Positions 1 to 7,796 of a stretch of 64,000 bases of DNA are shown in pieces. Where the stretch lies: positions 186,001 through 250,000 of the forward strand of contig CANLNK010000004.1 of assembly GCA_947492575.1 (NCBI GenBank). Reading direction: 5' to 3'. Both the position numbers and the translations under genes were made by a program. Numbering within the stretch: position 1 is the stretch's first letter; every line of letters starts with the position of its first letter. This DNA comes from an uncultured Thalassotalea sp. (GTDB lineage: Bacteria; Pseudomonadota; Gammaproteobacteria; Enterobacterales; Alteromonadaceae). The notes under the pieces are model-generated. The model did not search any database. It was not told the DNA's origin and was given only the letters and a program-made list of their open reading frames with translations.

Positions 1-1
1 A

Positions 2-187
2 CGCCCTTTATGTAAGTCTTGTCTAGACTGGAGTGAAAGAAGAAGCCACTTAGCTGGCAGTTTAGGGCAATGGATATTAAACGATATATTCAAAAATGGC
101 TGGGCATCCAAAGACCTAGATTCAAGGGTTATTCAGTTTAATCAAACGGGATTAAAGTTTTTTTATAGTAGGTACGATATCAAATAA
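2..187 (+). CDS. ArsR/HTH-type transcriptional regulator, C-terminal fragment
   Basis: An open frame enters the window at base 2 and stops with TAA at 185-187, giving 61 residues. It contains CLDWSERRSHLAGSLG followed by a GW and an R-x-I-x-F-x-x-T-G-L segment. This is the usual C-terminal end of a winged-helix ArsR-like regulator family, in which a CLDWTERRPHLAGALG-type stretch precedes the last helix and wing. Only the tail is present, so the signal sensed and the target genes cannot be told. The start lies outside the window; the stop and frame are directly visible. Confidence 0.75.
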   Translation, partial: RPLCKSCLDWSERRSHLAGSLGQWILNDIFKNGWASKDLDSRVIQFNQTGLKFFYSRYDIK

Positions 188-240
188 TACCGTAGCGTTA
201 CTTGCCACTAGGCCTTCGTTTCTTAGCCCCCTAAAACAAC

Positions 241-267
241 AAAGCCAGAGAAATAGCTCTGGCTTTT
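241..267 (-). terminator. Bidirectional intrinsic terminator
   Basis: AAAGCCAGAG (241-250) and CTCTGGCTTTT (257-267) form a ten-base-pair stem with a six-base loop, with T or A runs on both sides. It lies between the end of the regulator fragment and the end of the minus-strand gene at 284-673, so it can terminate both. Confidence 0.75.
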
Positions 268-283
268 CAACTTTAACAAGTAA

Positions 284-673
284 CTACTTCTTGCTATAGC
301 TAGCTTTCACAGTTTCACTAATAGCGATTATCGATTTATCGAACTCCCCTTTATTGACCTGTTCTTTAAGGTGATTGAATACCTCAATTTCACCGACATC
401 AGCAGCAACAGTTAATCTATCCTCACCTTTAGGCCCTATAATCAAATTACGCTGTGCATACTTCAAACGGTAATGGCGTTTATCACCTTCTAAGCGTGAT
501 AACCAGATAGGTGATTGCGGTTTCTTGCCTTCAATTACTGGTAATTCGCCAGCTTGAAACGCTAACCAACGGTCAATATTTGTAATAACCTTGGCACGTT
601 TTGCTTCAATTGATGATGGTGCTAGTGGTGTGTCTTTACTATAGGTAACAGATTTAGGATCAAAGCTTGTCAT
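284..673 (-). CDS. Hypothetical protein, 129 aa
   Basis: I do not recognise this 129-residue protein. It is soluble and rather basic, starts MTSFDPKSVTYSKDTP, and has no signal peptide or membrane segment. A terminator lies directly downstream on the minus strand. Upstream is a 220-bp spacer shared with the divergent gene at 894. The start ATG (671-673) follows a GAGGAA ribosome-binding sequence (minus strand, 679-684) at good spacing. It stands alone and its function is unknown. Confidence 0.6.
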   Translation of the reverse strand: MTSFDPKSVTYSKDTPLAPSSIEAKRAKVITNIDRWLAFQAGELPVIEGKKPQSPIWLSRLEGDKRHYRLKYAQRNLIIGPKGEDRLTVAADVGEIEVFNHLKEQVNKGEFDKSIIAISETVKASYSKK

Positions 674-832
674 GGGTAGTTCCTCATAAAGTTAAGTTAA
701 GTTAAGAACGACAAGCAAAATATGGTGATGGTGTTAGGCACACCGCCAATACTGCTTGACGATGCCCTTAGATCTTAAACTGACGTGATGGGAACGTACA
801 TTAGATACCAATTTACAACCATAGAGAAAAAC

Positions 833-880
833 TTGACTTCGTGACTGTCACGAACTAAATTTATTAACGTGACAGTCACG
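833..880 (+). promoter_or_regulatory. Promoter overlapped by two palindromic operators
   Basis: TTGACT (833-838) and TAAATT (856-861) make a promoter with a 17-bp spacer. CGTGACTGTCACG (840-852) and CGTGACAGTCACG (868-880) are each near-perfect dyads and are exact reverse complements of one another, 28 bp apart centre to centre. One sits in the promoter spacer and the other near the start point, a layout expected for repression. The natural candidate binder is the small basic protein encoded next (894-1175), which would make it self-regulating; that link is inferred. Confidence 0.65.
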
Positions 881-893
881 AAAGGATATATTT

Positions 894-1175
894 ATGCCTA
901 TGTCTGATGCTGAAAGGCAAAAAAAGAGAAGGATGAAACTTAAACTTGAGGGACTATCAACATTACACGTAAGAGGTAAAGATGGTGAGTTTGACGAAAG
1001 AATTCGGCTCGCATTATCAGTGAAAGAATTAGCTGAGGATGGAGAAATACCGGAGGATCTTATTAAGAAAATTTTAGATAAATCTGAAGTAATAATTCCA
1101 ACACCACAGCTATCAAGTAGGAAGTATATAAGAAAGATCATGTCCAAGTACCTTTCTTATAATAAAGAGGACTAG
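894..1175 (+). CDS. Small basic protein, possible autoregulator
   Basis: This 93-residue lysine/arginine-rich protein starts MPMSDAERQKKRRMKLK, a start pattern seen in many small phage- and plasmid-type proteins. Translation can begin at 894 or at the second ATG (900); AAAGGA at 881-886 suits either. It has no clear helix-turn-helix that I can name, but its charge, its size and the twin operator just upstream suggest a DNA-binding role. The next gene starts 2 bp after its stop, so the two form an operon. The function is inferred only. Confidence 0.65.
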   Translation: MPMSDAERQKKRRMKLKLEGLSTLHVRGKDGEFDERIRLALSVKELAEDGEIPEDLIKKILDKSEVIIPTPQLSSRKYIRKIMSKYLSYNKED

Positions 1176-1177
1176 TT

Positions 1178-1966
1178 ATGAGTAATACAAGTATTTTTGA
1201 TAGAGATTTAAATCCAGTTCTTGAAGTTGCCTCAAGTGACGATCTAGAGACATTAGTAGAATATCTTAAAACAAAGCTATCTGAACAGTTAACTGAGTCT
1301 TCCGCATACATATCTGGTGGTGGAGATCATACAAAATATGCAGACCTTATCGCTAAAGAAATAAGAGATATGGGTGGTAATTCGTTTGCAAATGTGTGGA
1401 GGGGAGAAGGTCCTTCTTACAAAGAAATAGTTTGTGATGTGGCAGATAAACTCAAGGCTCCGTATAACTCAAGTAGATCTATAGAAGATATTGAAGATAG
1501 TATTCTGGAAACTATATTAAAATCATCTCTAGATCGGATGTCTAAAAGTGAAAAAGAAGAGCTTTTAAAAGAAATGGGAGATAATGCTTCACTTTCCACA
1601 GGAAGTTTAACTACTGCGACTTTCATTACCATATTTAGAGCTGGGGGATTTAAGTCTTACCAATTGACCTTAATAATTGCCAATCAAATTGCTAAAACTT
1701 TGTTAGGACACGGTTTAAAGCTTGGAACAAATGCCGCTCTAGCTCGTTGGGCTTCTATATTAACAGGTCCAATTGGTTGGGTTATAACTGGAATTTGGAC
1801 AGCAATTGATATTGCTGGTCCTGCATACAAAGTAACTATGCCCTGTGTTATTCATACAGCTATGTTAAGAAAAAAACTGAATTCTTTGAATTGTAGTAAC
1901 TGCGAAGTACTAATCCCAGACACTACAGTAAAGTTTTGCTCTGAATGCGGAGAAAAAGTTGCTTAA
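1178..1966 (+). CDS. YaaW/UPF0174-family protein with C-terminal zinc ribbon
   Basis: This 262-residue protein matches the E. coli YaaW (UPF0174) family. It has an N-terminal DLETLVEYL region, a central GGNSFANVWRGEGPSYKEI block (compare GGDSIANKLRGHG in YaaW), a small-residue hydrophobic stretch near residues 180-215 and a terminal AYKVTMPCVIHTAMLR block. It then adds a zinc-ribbon-like tail with paired CxxC motifs, CSNC and CSEC, absent from the standard YaaW. An AGAGGA ribosome-binding site precedes ATG 1178. The molecular role of the family is not known to me. It is co-transcribed with the small basic gene under the twin-operator promoter. Confidence 0.8.
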   Translation: MSNTSIFDRDLNPVLEVASSDDLETLVEYLKTKLSEQLTESSAYISGGGDHTKYADLIAKEIRDMGGNSFANVWRGEGPSYKEIVCDVADKLKAPYNSSRSIEDIEDSILETILKSSLDRMSKSEKEELLKEMGDNASLSTGSLTTATFITIFRAGGFKSYQLTLIIANQIAKTLLGHGLKLGTNAALARWASILTGPIGWVITGIWTAIDIAGPAYKVTMPCVIHTAMLRKKLNSLNCSNCEVLIPDTTVKFCSECGEKVA

Positions 1967-1975
1967 CGTGTATAG

Positions 1976-1998
1976 ATGAGAGTTGCTTCAACTCTCAT
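1976..1998 (+). terminator. Hairpin after the YaaW-like gene
   Basis: ATGAGAGTTG (1976-1985) and CAACTCTCAT (1989-1998) form a ten-bp stem with a three-base loop ten bases after the stop codon. There is no strong T run, so termination may be partial. Confidence 0.5.
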
Positions 1999-2043
1999 TA
2001 TCGTTAACTTTTATAAATTCCTTAAAGATAGTTAGCAAAGCCC

Positions 2044-2158
2044 ATTGGTTGCTCGGTATATAACGAGAGCCAATAGGTTGAAATACACCCAAAATCGACT
2101 ATGTACGCTCATTAAGTAAAGGGTTATATATCCATAATCTTAACCTGATTATGAGCGT
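2044..2158 (+). promoter_or_regulatory. Two inverted repeats upstream of the recombinase gene
   Basis: ATTGGTTGCTCG and CGAGAGCCAAT flank GTATATAA at 2044-2074. A second, wider inverted repeat has ACGCTCAT at 2105-2112 and ATGAGCGT at 2151-2158, ending 2 bp before the recombinase start codon. Such arms beside a tyrosine-recombinase gene may be recombinase-binding or self-repression sites. Only the dyads are seen; the role is inferred. Confidence 0.4.
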
Positions 2159-2160
2159 CT

Positions 2161-2751
2161 ATGAAAAACCCAAATCACCCCAAAAAAGGTTCAAATATCA
2201 AAGTTGAACCAATCCGCGATATCACTGTTATCCAGCGCATAAAAAGGCAATTAGCTGACCACCCGAGAAATTTATGCTTATTCACTATAGGTATCAATAC
2301 CGCCTTTCGAGCAAGTGATTTACTCCGAATTCAAATAGGTCATGTTCGCAATTTACAACCTAGGCAAAGTGTCGAATTTAAAGAAAAGAAAACTGGCAAT
2401 CATAGACGAGTCACCTTCAATGATACTTGCATTACGGTCATTAATGATTACTTAAAAACTCGACCTGATGCTCGTGATGAAGATTACTTGTTTGTTGGCT
2501 TACGTGGTGTACTAACTGTTCAGTATGTTAACAGACTCGTTAAACAATGGTGTCTTGATGGCAAAGCTGCCAAAGGTAATTACGGCTCTCATACCTTGCG
2601 TAAAACATGGGGTTATCACCAACGGGTGACTTTTGACTCTGACATCCCTCAGCTCATGGAAGCTTTCGGTCATTCCTCGCAAAAGCAGACATTATCTTAT
2701 TTAGGTATTCAAGCAGAAGAAATCGAAGCGCTATATTTGAATGAATTATGA
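2161..2751 (+). CDS. Short tyrosine recombinase/integrase
   Basis: This 196-residue protein is the catalytic half of a tyrosine recombinase without the usual N-terminal core-binding domain. The full catalytic set is visible: Arg50 (TAFRASDLL), Lys77 (KKTGN), His144/Arg147 (SHTLRKTWG), His171 (FGHSS) and nucleophile Tyr180 (LSYLGI). Short forms like this occur in integrated phage satellites and small islands. It is too short, and lacks the extra domain, to be an integron IntI. It probably drives integration of the surrounding accessory DNA; no attachment-site pair was identified. Confidence 0.9.
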   Translation: MKNPNHPKKGSNIKVEPIRDITVIQRIKRQLADHPRNLCLFTIGINTAFRASDLLRIQIGHVRNLQPRQSVEFKEKKTGNHRRVTFNDTCITVINDYLKTRPDARDEDYLFVGLRGVLTVQYVNRLVKQWCLDGKAAKGNYGSHTLRKTWGYHQRVTFDSDIPQLMEAFGHSSQKQTLSYLGIQAEEIEALYLNEL

Positions 2752-2950
2752 CTGAGGATAAGATAATGATCTTTTCCTTATAGTATTTTAATATTGTGAT
2801 AGATATTTGAAGATAAGTTTCCTGCTGTTCTAGAAAAAACTAAATTAGTTCATACTATTTTAATCAGTGTTATAACATTGATATTTAATTCAAAAAACTC
2901 TATCGACTTTACTCACTCAAACAATTGAAATTTATGACTTTGTTCACAAC

Positions 2951-3772
2951 ATGAATTATTTAAAAATCAAAAGAAACGCTCCTGATTGGTCTAATAACTT
3001 TTATCATAATAAGTTGAAGACAATTGAAGACTGGCGCAATGCAATAGCGACTAGAGTATTCTTTTTGGAGAAAAACAATACTTTAATAATAGGCAACAAG
3101 CGGAATCAGATATTAACAGATATAGTTACAGGTAAGTTAATTCTTCCACCTTGCTCATATACAGAGTTACAAGATAAAGAAACATTGCCAAAGCTTGATG
3201 AGCCTATAACAGATCTCTTGATTCGTGATGCTGCTCTCATAACTAGATTAACTAATTCAGACTATCGGCTTCGCGACCTTTACTTGGAAGATTTAGATGA
3301 AATGTTTGAAAACGACGATCTCAAGTCAAATGTAGATCAAGCTATACTTCAACGAAACCACATTGATCACAACATGGCGAACAGCAGCTTCGAGGAGGCT
3401 TTTAAACTTAACGAACATCAAATAGAGCTTCCCCAATGCTTCCTTTCAGTCAATTTAGGATGTGAAGATAAAGAAATTATTAATAGCTTTAAGGTTTGGC
3501 TAAAAAGCAAACGTATGCATGAGAGTTCAGCTAATATAACCTTAAAACAACATATATCGTCATGGAAATTTCACAGAATACTCTTATGCTACGACTTGCA
3601 AGTATGGTATGAGTCCTTAGGTATAGATATAGATGATAGCACTTTATTTGAAATTATATTTCAAGATGGTGATCCTCGAACATTCAAACTTCCAACAGTC
3701 AATAAACTAGTAAAATCAACTATCAACCTCAATACACTGAGCTTATTAATTAAAGCCTCCAGAAAAGAATAG
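2951..3772 (+). CDS. Hypothetical protein resembling DUF6387 family
   Basis: This 273-residue soluble protein has an N-terminal segment (APDWSNNFYHNKLKTIEDW) and a later SVNLGCEDKEIINSFKVWLK stretch. Both recall the DUF6387 family, in which a D-L-x-x-x-D-x-x-L-I-x-x-F-x-x-W-L motif is typical. That assignment is from memory and not certain. The family is often found near integrases, as here (200 bp after the recombinase). No catalytic motif is evident and the function is unknown. It is AT-rich, like the rest of the island. Confidence 0.6.
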   Translation: MNYLKIKRNAPDWSNNFYHNKLKTIEDWRNAIATRVFFLEKNNTLIIGNKRNQILTDIVTGKLILPPCSYTELQDKETLPKLDEPITDLLIRDAALITRLTNSDYRLRDLYLEDLDEMFENDDLKSNVDQAILQRNHIDHNMANSSFEEAFKLNEHQIELPQCFLSVNLGCEDKEIINSFKVWLKSKRMHESSANITLKQHISSWKFHRILLCYDLQVWYESLGIDIDDSTLFEIIFQDGDPRTFKLPTVNKLVKSTINLNTLSLLIKASRKE

Positions 3773-3927
3773 TAGTTAATAGCTTAAAGTATCCTTTTCA
3801 TCTTCACTCCGTAATTTCGTATAAATTTCAAATGTCAACCCCCCTGTTAACTATAAGCGAGGGGCTAACTTAATCTTTGTAGCATGGCACCATTACTCTC
3901 AGTTTTATACCTGCAAGAGGAAAAATA

Positions 3928-4671
3928 ATGACGACTAGAGAACTCCTACTACAATTAATGACTGACGAAGCTAAAGAATTTTTAAACGCAAATTATGATG
4001 AATATTCTGATGCTTTACTTAAAGAAAAAGCTCATGACCAACTAATGCTCCTAATTGAAAAAACATATCAAACGGGGCTTTCTCAATTGGTATTTATCGA
4101 TTCAGACGTTAAAGAGTTAACCGTTGCACAGATACCTGAAGCAATAAGCTTCGAACTTTGTAGCACACCAAATAGAAAATACCACCTCGTTACCTTAGAT
4201 GTATTTGAAAGTGCATACTTCAACAATACCTACAAAAATTGTACTGAATACAACTTTGTACTCGATTATTTAAAGCGAACCTTGGAGAAAGAAAAGCAAG
4301 ACTTCAACGAATACGTATATCTAAAACAACGCTTTCAAATAGCATTGATTGAGTTAGGCTTTGCAAACGATAGTTATTCTGCTGACGAATATACGGAACA
4401 CTATAAGCCTAAAGTCCATACGTTATCTGAAATGGCATTAGACGTTCATAAAATCACAAAAGACTCGCAAGCATATTTATTCGAACTAGAGTTAAAAAAC
4501 CTTGGGCACATTAGTAAAGGAGTAAAAGGTGTGGCAGAAAGCTATTCTCTCTATCGATTGGCCTGCATTGTTGATACTGGACCAGGATTTGAGCAGTTTT
4601 ATATCGTATATAACACTATCCCTTTAAACTACGCTAGATTTCTTAATGATTTAAGAAGCAAAAGCCAATAA
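3928..4671 (+). CDS. Hypothetical protein, 247 aa
   Basis: I do not recognise this protein. It is an acidic, soluble, mostly helical-looking chain of 247 residues starting MTTRELLLQLMTDEAKEFL, with no signal peptide, membrane span or cysteine motif. ATG 3928 follows an AGAGGA ribosome-binding site. The next gene begins 32 bp downstream on the same strand, so the two are probably co-transcribed as accessory cargo of the island. Confidence 0.6.
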   Translation: MTTRELLLQLMTDEAKEFLNANYDEYSDALLKEKAHDQLMLLIEKTYQTGLSQLVFIDSDVKELTVAQIPEAISFELCSTPNRKYHLVTLDVFESAYFNNTYKNCTEYNFVLDYLKRTLEKEKQDFNEYVYLKQRFQIALIELGFANDSYSADEYTEHYKPKVHTLSEMALDVHKITKDSQAYLFELELKNLGHISKGVKGVAESYSLYRLACIVDTGPGFEQFYIVYNTIPLNYARFLNDLRSKSQ

Positions 4672-4703
4672 ATTCAGTTTAATGAATTAATGAGAAATCA
4701 ATA

Positions 4704-5105
4704 ATGAATCAATCTTGTATAACATCTACGCCATGCAAAATTAACGACTTTAACGTATTCATAGCAGATGTAAGAACACAGGCTATTTTGCAGTATTCTA
4801 TCGGAACAGACTCTGAGAAGTTAGCAGAAAACAGCATTTTCAGCTGTAAATTAGAAGGTGAATATTTTAACGACTATTTATATCTATGTTTGGATATAAG
4901 TGAATATACCAAAGCAACTGGAATATCAATTGATGATGAAGATGGTCATGGAGAGCTAGAATTAGAGTTCTGCTTATCTGACCTTGTTCAAGAGTATATA
5001 GAACAAGGCGAGGAATGCTTTATTCATGAAGCATTTTATGACTATAAAGCGGGATGGATACATACTACAACTAAAATTACTAGCGATAGCAAAACGGTAT
5101 CATAG
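4704..5105 (+). CDS. Hypothetical acidic protein, 133 aa
   Basis: This 133-residue protein is strongly acidic in its second half (IDDEDGHGELELEFC, then EQGEE) and soluble. I do not recognise the family. Acidity of this kind occurs in antitoxin, anti-restriction and DNA-mimic proteins, but nothing here proves such a role. It follows the 247-aa gene closely and ends at a shared bidirectional terminator. Confidence 0.55.
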   Translation: MNQSCITSTPCKINDFNVFIADVRTQAILQYSIGTDSEKLAENSIFSCKLEGEYFNDYLYLCLDISEYTKATGISIDDEDGHGELELEFCLSDLVQEYIEQGEECFIHEAFYDYKAGWIHTTTKITSDSKTVS

Positions 5106-5110
5106 CAATA

Positions 5111-5141
5111 ACGCTGAGATTCAAAATTTGCATCTCAGCGT
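5111..5141 (+). terminator. Bidirectional hairpin between convergent genes
   Basis: ACGCTGAGAT (5111-5120) pairs perfectly with ATCTCAGCGT (5132-5141) across an 11-base AT-rich loop. It sits exactly between the plus-strand gene ending at 5105 and the minus-strand gene ending at 5146. Confidence 0.65.
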
Positions 5142-5145
5142 CACT

Positions 5146-5496
5146 CTACTTCATGATTGAAATATTAACAATTAAGCATCCTTCTAAAGTCCTAATTACC
5201 GAGTTTTCTTTAACGAGTAATACAGACTCAAAACCTAGTTTTTTTGAATAACTATATGCTGAATCAAGACTTTTGAACAATCTAATACCATAATTTCGAT
5301 CCACTCTCCTTTGACTCGAAAGTGAGAAGGTATAACCTTCTTTAGAGGAAAAACAGATACAAAACTTACCACTTTCAAGCTCAAGAATAAAACAAAACAA
5401 GCCATTATTAGCTCTATTAAATGAAGTCAGTTCTTGGGTGTCTTTGCTTTCCCAATTAAACACATTGTTAAAAACGATGTTAACTGGCCTAGCCAT
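5146..5496 (-). CDS. Hypothetical protein, 116 aa
   Basis: This is a 116-residue protein starting MARPVNIVFNNVFNW, with no membrane segment or recognised motif. It is transcribed divergently from the HUH-type gene at 5615, with a 118-bp spacer between them, so the two may share regulation. Many small plasmid- and phage-derived modules pair a replication-type gene with a small divergent regulator; I cannot show that this is one. Confidence 0.5.
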   Translation of the reverse strand: MARPVNIVFNNVFNWESKDTQELTSFNRANNGLFCFILELESGKFCICFSSKEGYTFSLSSQRRVDRNYGIRLFKSLDSAYSYSKKLGFESVLLVKENSVIRTLEGCLIVNISIMK

Positions 5497-5614
5497 CTAC
5501 TCACCATTATTAAACTCTAATTATGACAGTTAATTTAACTCACTCATTGTCAAAACACTACTTTTGACAAACGCAATTCATAAATAATTTTGAAACAAAA
5601 ACATTGAGATAATT

Positions 5615-6139
5615 GTGATAAACCAAATAGAAAAATTCCTAGATAAAGAACTGCAAACTTCACGAAAAAGCTTATACGTGAAAGAGCTAAAAAATTGGGT
5701 GGGTATTATTGCGCCTGATTTTCTAGTCACCCTTACATTCAAAAATTCTTCAACTACTGAATGTTACGCAGTCAACACTCTTAAATGTTGGTTAAGAATA
5801 GTCAGCCAGAGTATATACGGTCGTCGCTCTAAAAATAAAATAGTGGTAATTCCATTTATCGAGCGTAATTCCAGTAACGGTATTCATTTTCACCTATTGA
5901 TTAAAAAGCCCGTAACCCAACGTAACGTTAATATAAAAGAGATTTTAAAATCTAAGTGGCTAAAGTTAAATGGCGCTGGTTACGCTTCTTTCAATGCCAA
6001 ACCTATTGATGGCATTGAACAATGGTTTAAACCTATCACCGACCAAAGCACTTTAATTGACTACCTTTCTAAGCAAGCAACCAACCAAAAACTCGATACC
6101 CTCCTTGTTGAGTTAATAAATACCAAAGAATCCTATTAG
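5615..6139 (+). CDS. Stand-alone HUH-type replication/relaxase-like protein
   Basis: This 174-residue protein has the three motifs of single-tyrosine HUH endonucleases. They are a hydrophobic LVTLTF strand (37-42), the HUH metal site HFHLL (His91, His93) and a Tyr150-x-x-Lys153 motif (DYLSK). Such proteins nick one DNA strand and attach through the tyrosine, as in rolling-circle replication initiators of small plasmids and filamentous phages. The start is GTG 5615. It shares the motif layout and a (I/F)YG(R/S)R block with the minus-strand gene at 8958-9467, so both belong to one family. Substrate and element are unknown. Confidence 0.7.
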   Translation: MINQIEKFLDKELQTSRKSLYVKELKNWVGIIAPDFLVTLTFKNSSTTECYAVNTLKCWLRIVSQSIYGRRSKNKIVVIPFIERNSSNGIHFHLLIKKPVTQRNVNIKEILKSKWLKLNGAGYASFNAKPIDGIEQWFKPITDQSTLIDYLSKQATNQKLDTLLVELINTKESY

Positions 6140-6341
6140 GCCTATCGCGACAAAATCGACTTCAGTCTAGATGAGACTGGTTGACGCTACAGGCAAAAAA
6201 CTACAAGTATGTTTATCATTCAGCTGCCAGCATTAATGCGGGCGGCTTTAGTTGAGTATTGCCTATAGAAAAGTAATTCATACAACTTACAAATAACGGT
6301 AAAATCAATTACTAAAAGCTGTAGGAACGATTTCAATCATA

Positions 6342-7052
6342 ATGATTCAATCAACATCAAATAAAACCTTACTAAGCGAGTTCACAAACTTACTACGAAG
6401 AGCAGACCAATTAGTTGAGCAACAAAACCATGAAGGTTTAAAAGACCTAATAAAACTAGTGCTTAGGCCGTTGCAATCAATCCACCTACTAGACGCCTAT
6501 GTTAAAGATGATCACCAGTCCATTGGGGAGTTAAATAAGCAATGGTGTTTCGGTTTTAAATCTCCCATTAGAATAAAACAAAATGATGGTTCTTTTGTAG
6601 AAAAAAAATATGAAGATTGGCTATGGTCAGAAGGCTGTTTTATAGAGAATGATGATGTTTACCCTACTTTATCGCTAGGATCAGATATCACATTTTCTGC
6701 ACCATGGGAGCCCAGACGAATTATCAATAACTTGGGTAAGATCGGCAAAGACAGACCGTATGGTGAATTTGTTCAGGATAGTAACCATATGGTGTTTTAT
6801 ATTTACCCACTAATGATTGGTACTGTAGGTGGTGGAAATCATAGCATTATGCAAGGAATATTAGACGGAAAAGGAGAAATTAAACCTACTGAAATGTACG
6901 ATGTTTCGCCCTTACTTACATCAGTAAGTTTTGACGGTGCAAGTTGGATTTGCTCGTACTCTGGCAATAATATTGGTACACCTAGATACCCAGAGTTAGG
7001 CTGGGTTTGGGAAATAGCTAAGCGATATGTTGAAGTACAATCAGCTCAGTAA
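6342..7052 (+). CDS. Hypothetical protein, possible DUF6710-like
   Basis: This 236-residue soluble protein has a helical N-terminal region and then a conserved-looking core. The core includes MVFYIYPLMIGTVGGGNHSI followed by G-I-L-D-G-K-G-E and YDVSPLL. The GGNHS motif recalls the DUF6710 family, but this is from memory and not verified. No enzymatic role can be assigned. It lies downstream of the HUH-type gene and ends beside a hairpin repeat at 7071-7116. Confidence 0.55.
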   Translation: MIQSTSNKTLLSEFTNLLRRADQLVEQQNHEGLKDLIKLVLRPLQSIHLLDAYVKDDHQSIGELNKQWCFGFKSPIRIKQNDGSFVEKKYEDWLWSEGCFIENDDVYPTLSLGSDITFSAPWEPRRIINNLGKIGKDRPYGEFVQDSNHMVFYIYPLMIGTVGGGNHSIMQGILDGKGEIKPTEMYDVSPLLTSVSFDGASWICSYSGNNIGTPRYPELGWVWEIAKRYVEVQSAQ

Positions 7053-7070
7053 TGACTTCTAACATTAATT

Positions 7071-7116
7071 TTGGTCAACATCGCTACACTCTTTTTTAAG
7101 GGCGAATGTTGACCAA
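7071..7116. repeat. 46-bp hairpin repeat (copy 1)
   Basis: TTGGTCAACAT (7071-7081) pairs with ATGTTGACCAA (7106-7116) around an inner segment ending TTTTTTAAGGGCGA. A closely similar element lies at 28,364-28,408. Here it separates two convergent genes and could also act as a terminator. Confidence 0.65.
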
Positions 7117-7123
7117 GTTCAGA

Positions 7124-7399
7124 CTAGCCGTTTACAGCGTCTTTTAATGCTTTACCCGCTTTAAAGCTTGGTACTTTTGCCGCAGCGATTTGAATTTCTG
7201 CACCTGTTTGAGGGTTACGACCTGTGCGCGCAGCACGATCAGTTACTTTGTAAGTACCAAAGCCAACTAATACCACTTCACCACCACTAGCTAATTCACC
7301 AGTTACAGCGCCAATTAAGCTATCTAACGCACGACCAGCAGACGCTTTTGAGATGTCTGCACCTTCAGCGATCTTCGCTACTAATTCACCTTTGTTCAT
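7124..7399 (-). CDS. hupB: DNA-binding protein HU-beta
   Basis: This is a 91-residue HU-family nucleoid protein. It has the N-terminal dimerisation helices ([15 protein letters not shown]), the VGFGTYKV strand and the DNA-binding arm [14 protein letters not shown], and ends [15 protein letters not shown]. It is closer to HupB than to HupA. It bends DNA and helps recombination and replication complexes. hupB normally follows lon; here no lon is adjacent, so this is either a stand-alone copy or a paralogue at an island edge. An AAGGA site precedes the ATG at 7397-7399. Confidence 0.93.
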   Translation of the reverse strand: MNKGELVAKIAEGADISKASAGRALDSLIGAVTGELASGGEVVLVGFGTYKVTDRAARTGRNPQTGAEIQIAAAKVPSFKAGKALKDAVNG

Positions 7400-7796
7400 T
7401 ATTATTAATCCTTGTTTATTGTTATCGGTAACATACTAAGAAATAGCTGGTGATTGAGCAATAGAATGAATTACAAAAAGCTTAAAGGTCAGCTATGAGC
7501 GAATTTGAGACATTTATGAAAATACATATATACTTCAAAAGATCAACAAAGCGGACGGATGACTAACAATCTTATAAAATTCCATTCAAAAGTCACTGTT
7601 TGTATATGCAGTTTTTGTTGACTTTCCCCCATATTCAGGAAAATGAGCAATTTGCGCACTTATGTCAGGCTCAATAAACTAAAAATGAAAGTTTTTAATA
7701 ACGCTGGTAGTAAGTTATCAACTTTGTTAAAACTAACTCATTCAGAAAAGTCAGCGACTTGCGCACCATTAAATTGTTATGTTTCAAGGGTATCGA
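7400..7796. other. Intergenic spacer, no convincing gene
   Basis: This AT-rich spacer lies between the divergent HU gene and the first acetyltransferase gene. A 66-codon frame at 7643-7843 runs through it but overlaps the acetyltransferase in another frame and has no supporting features. The end of the spacer (about 7755-7780, finishing AAATTGTTATG) could be the 3' end of a cassette recombination site, but I cannot fold a matching left half. Confidence 0.4.

Noticed and set aside
848-1147. 99-codon minus-strand frame over the small basic gene
   Set aside because: It is a serine- and leucine-rich shadow of the 894-1175 gene, which has operator, promoter and ribosome-binding site.
2161-2751. 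Recombinase as an integron integrase IntI
   Set aside because: It is only 196 residues, lacks the N-terminal domain and the IntI-specific insert, and is 5 kb from the attC site.
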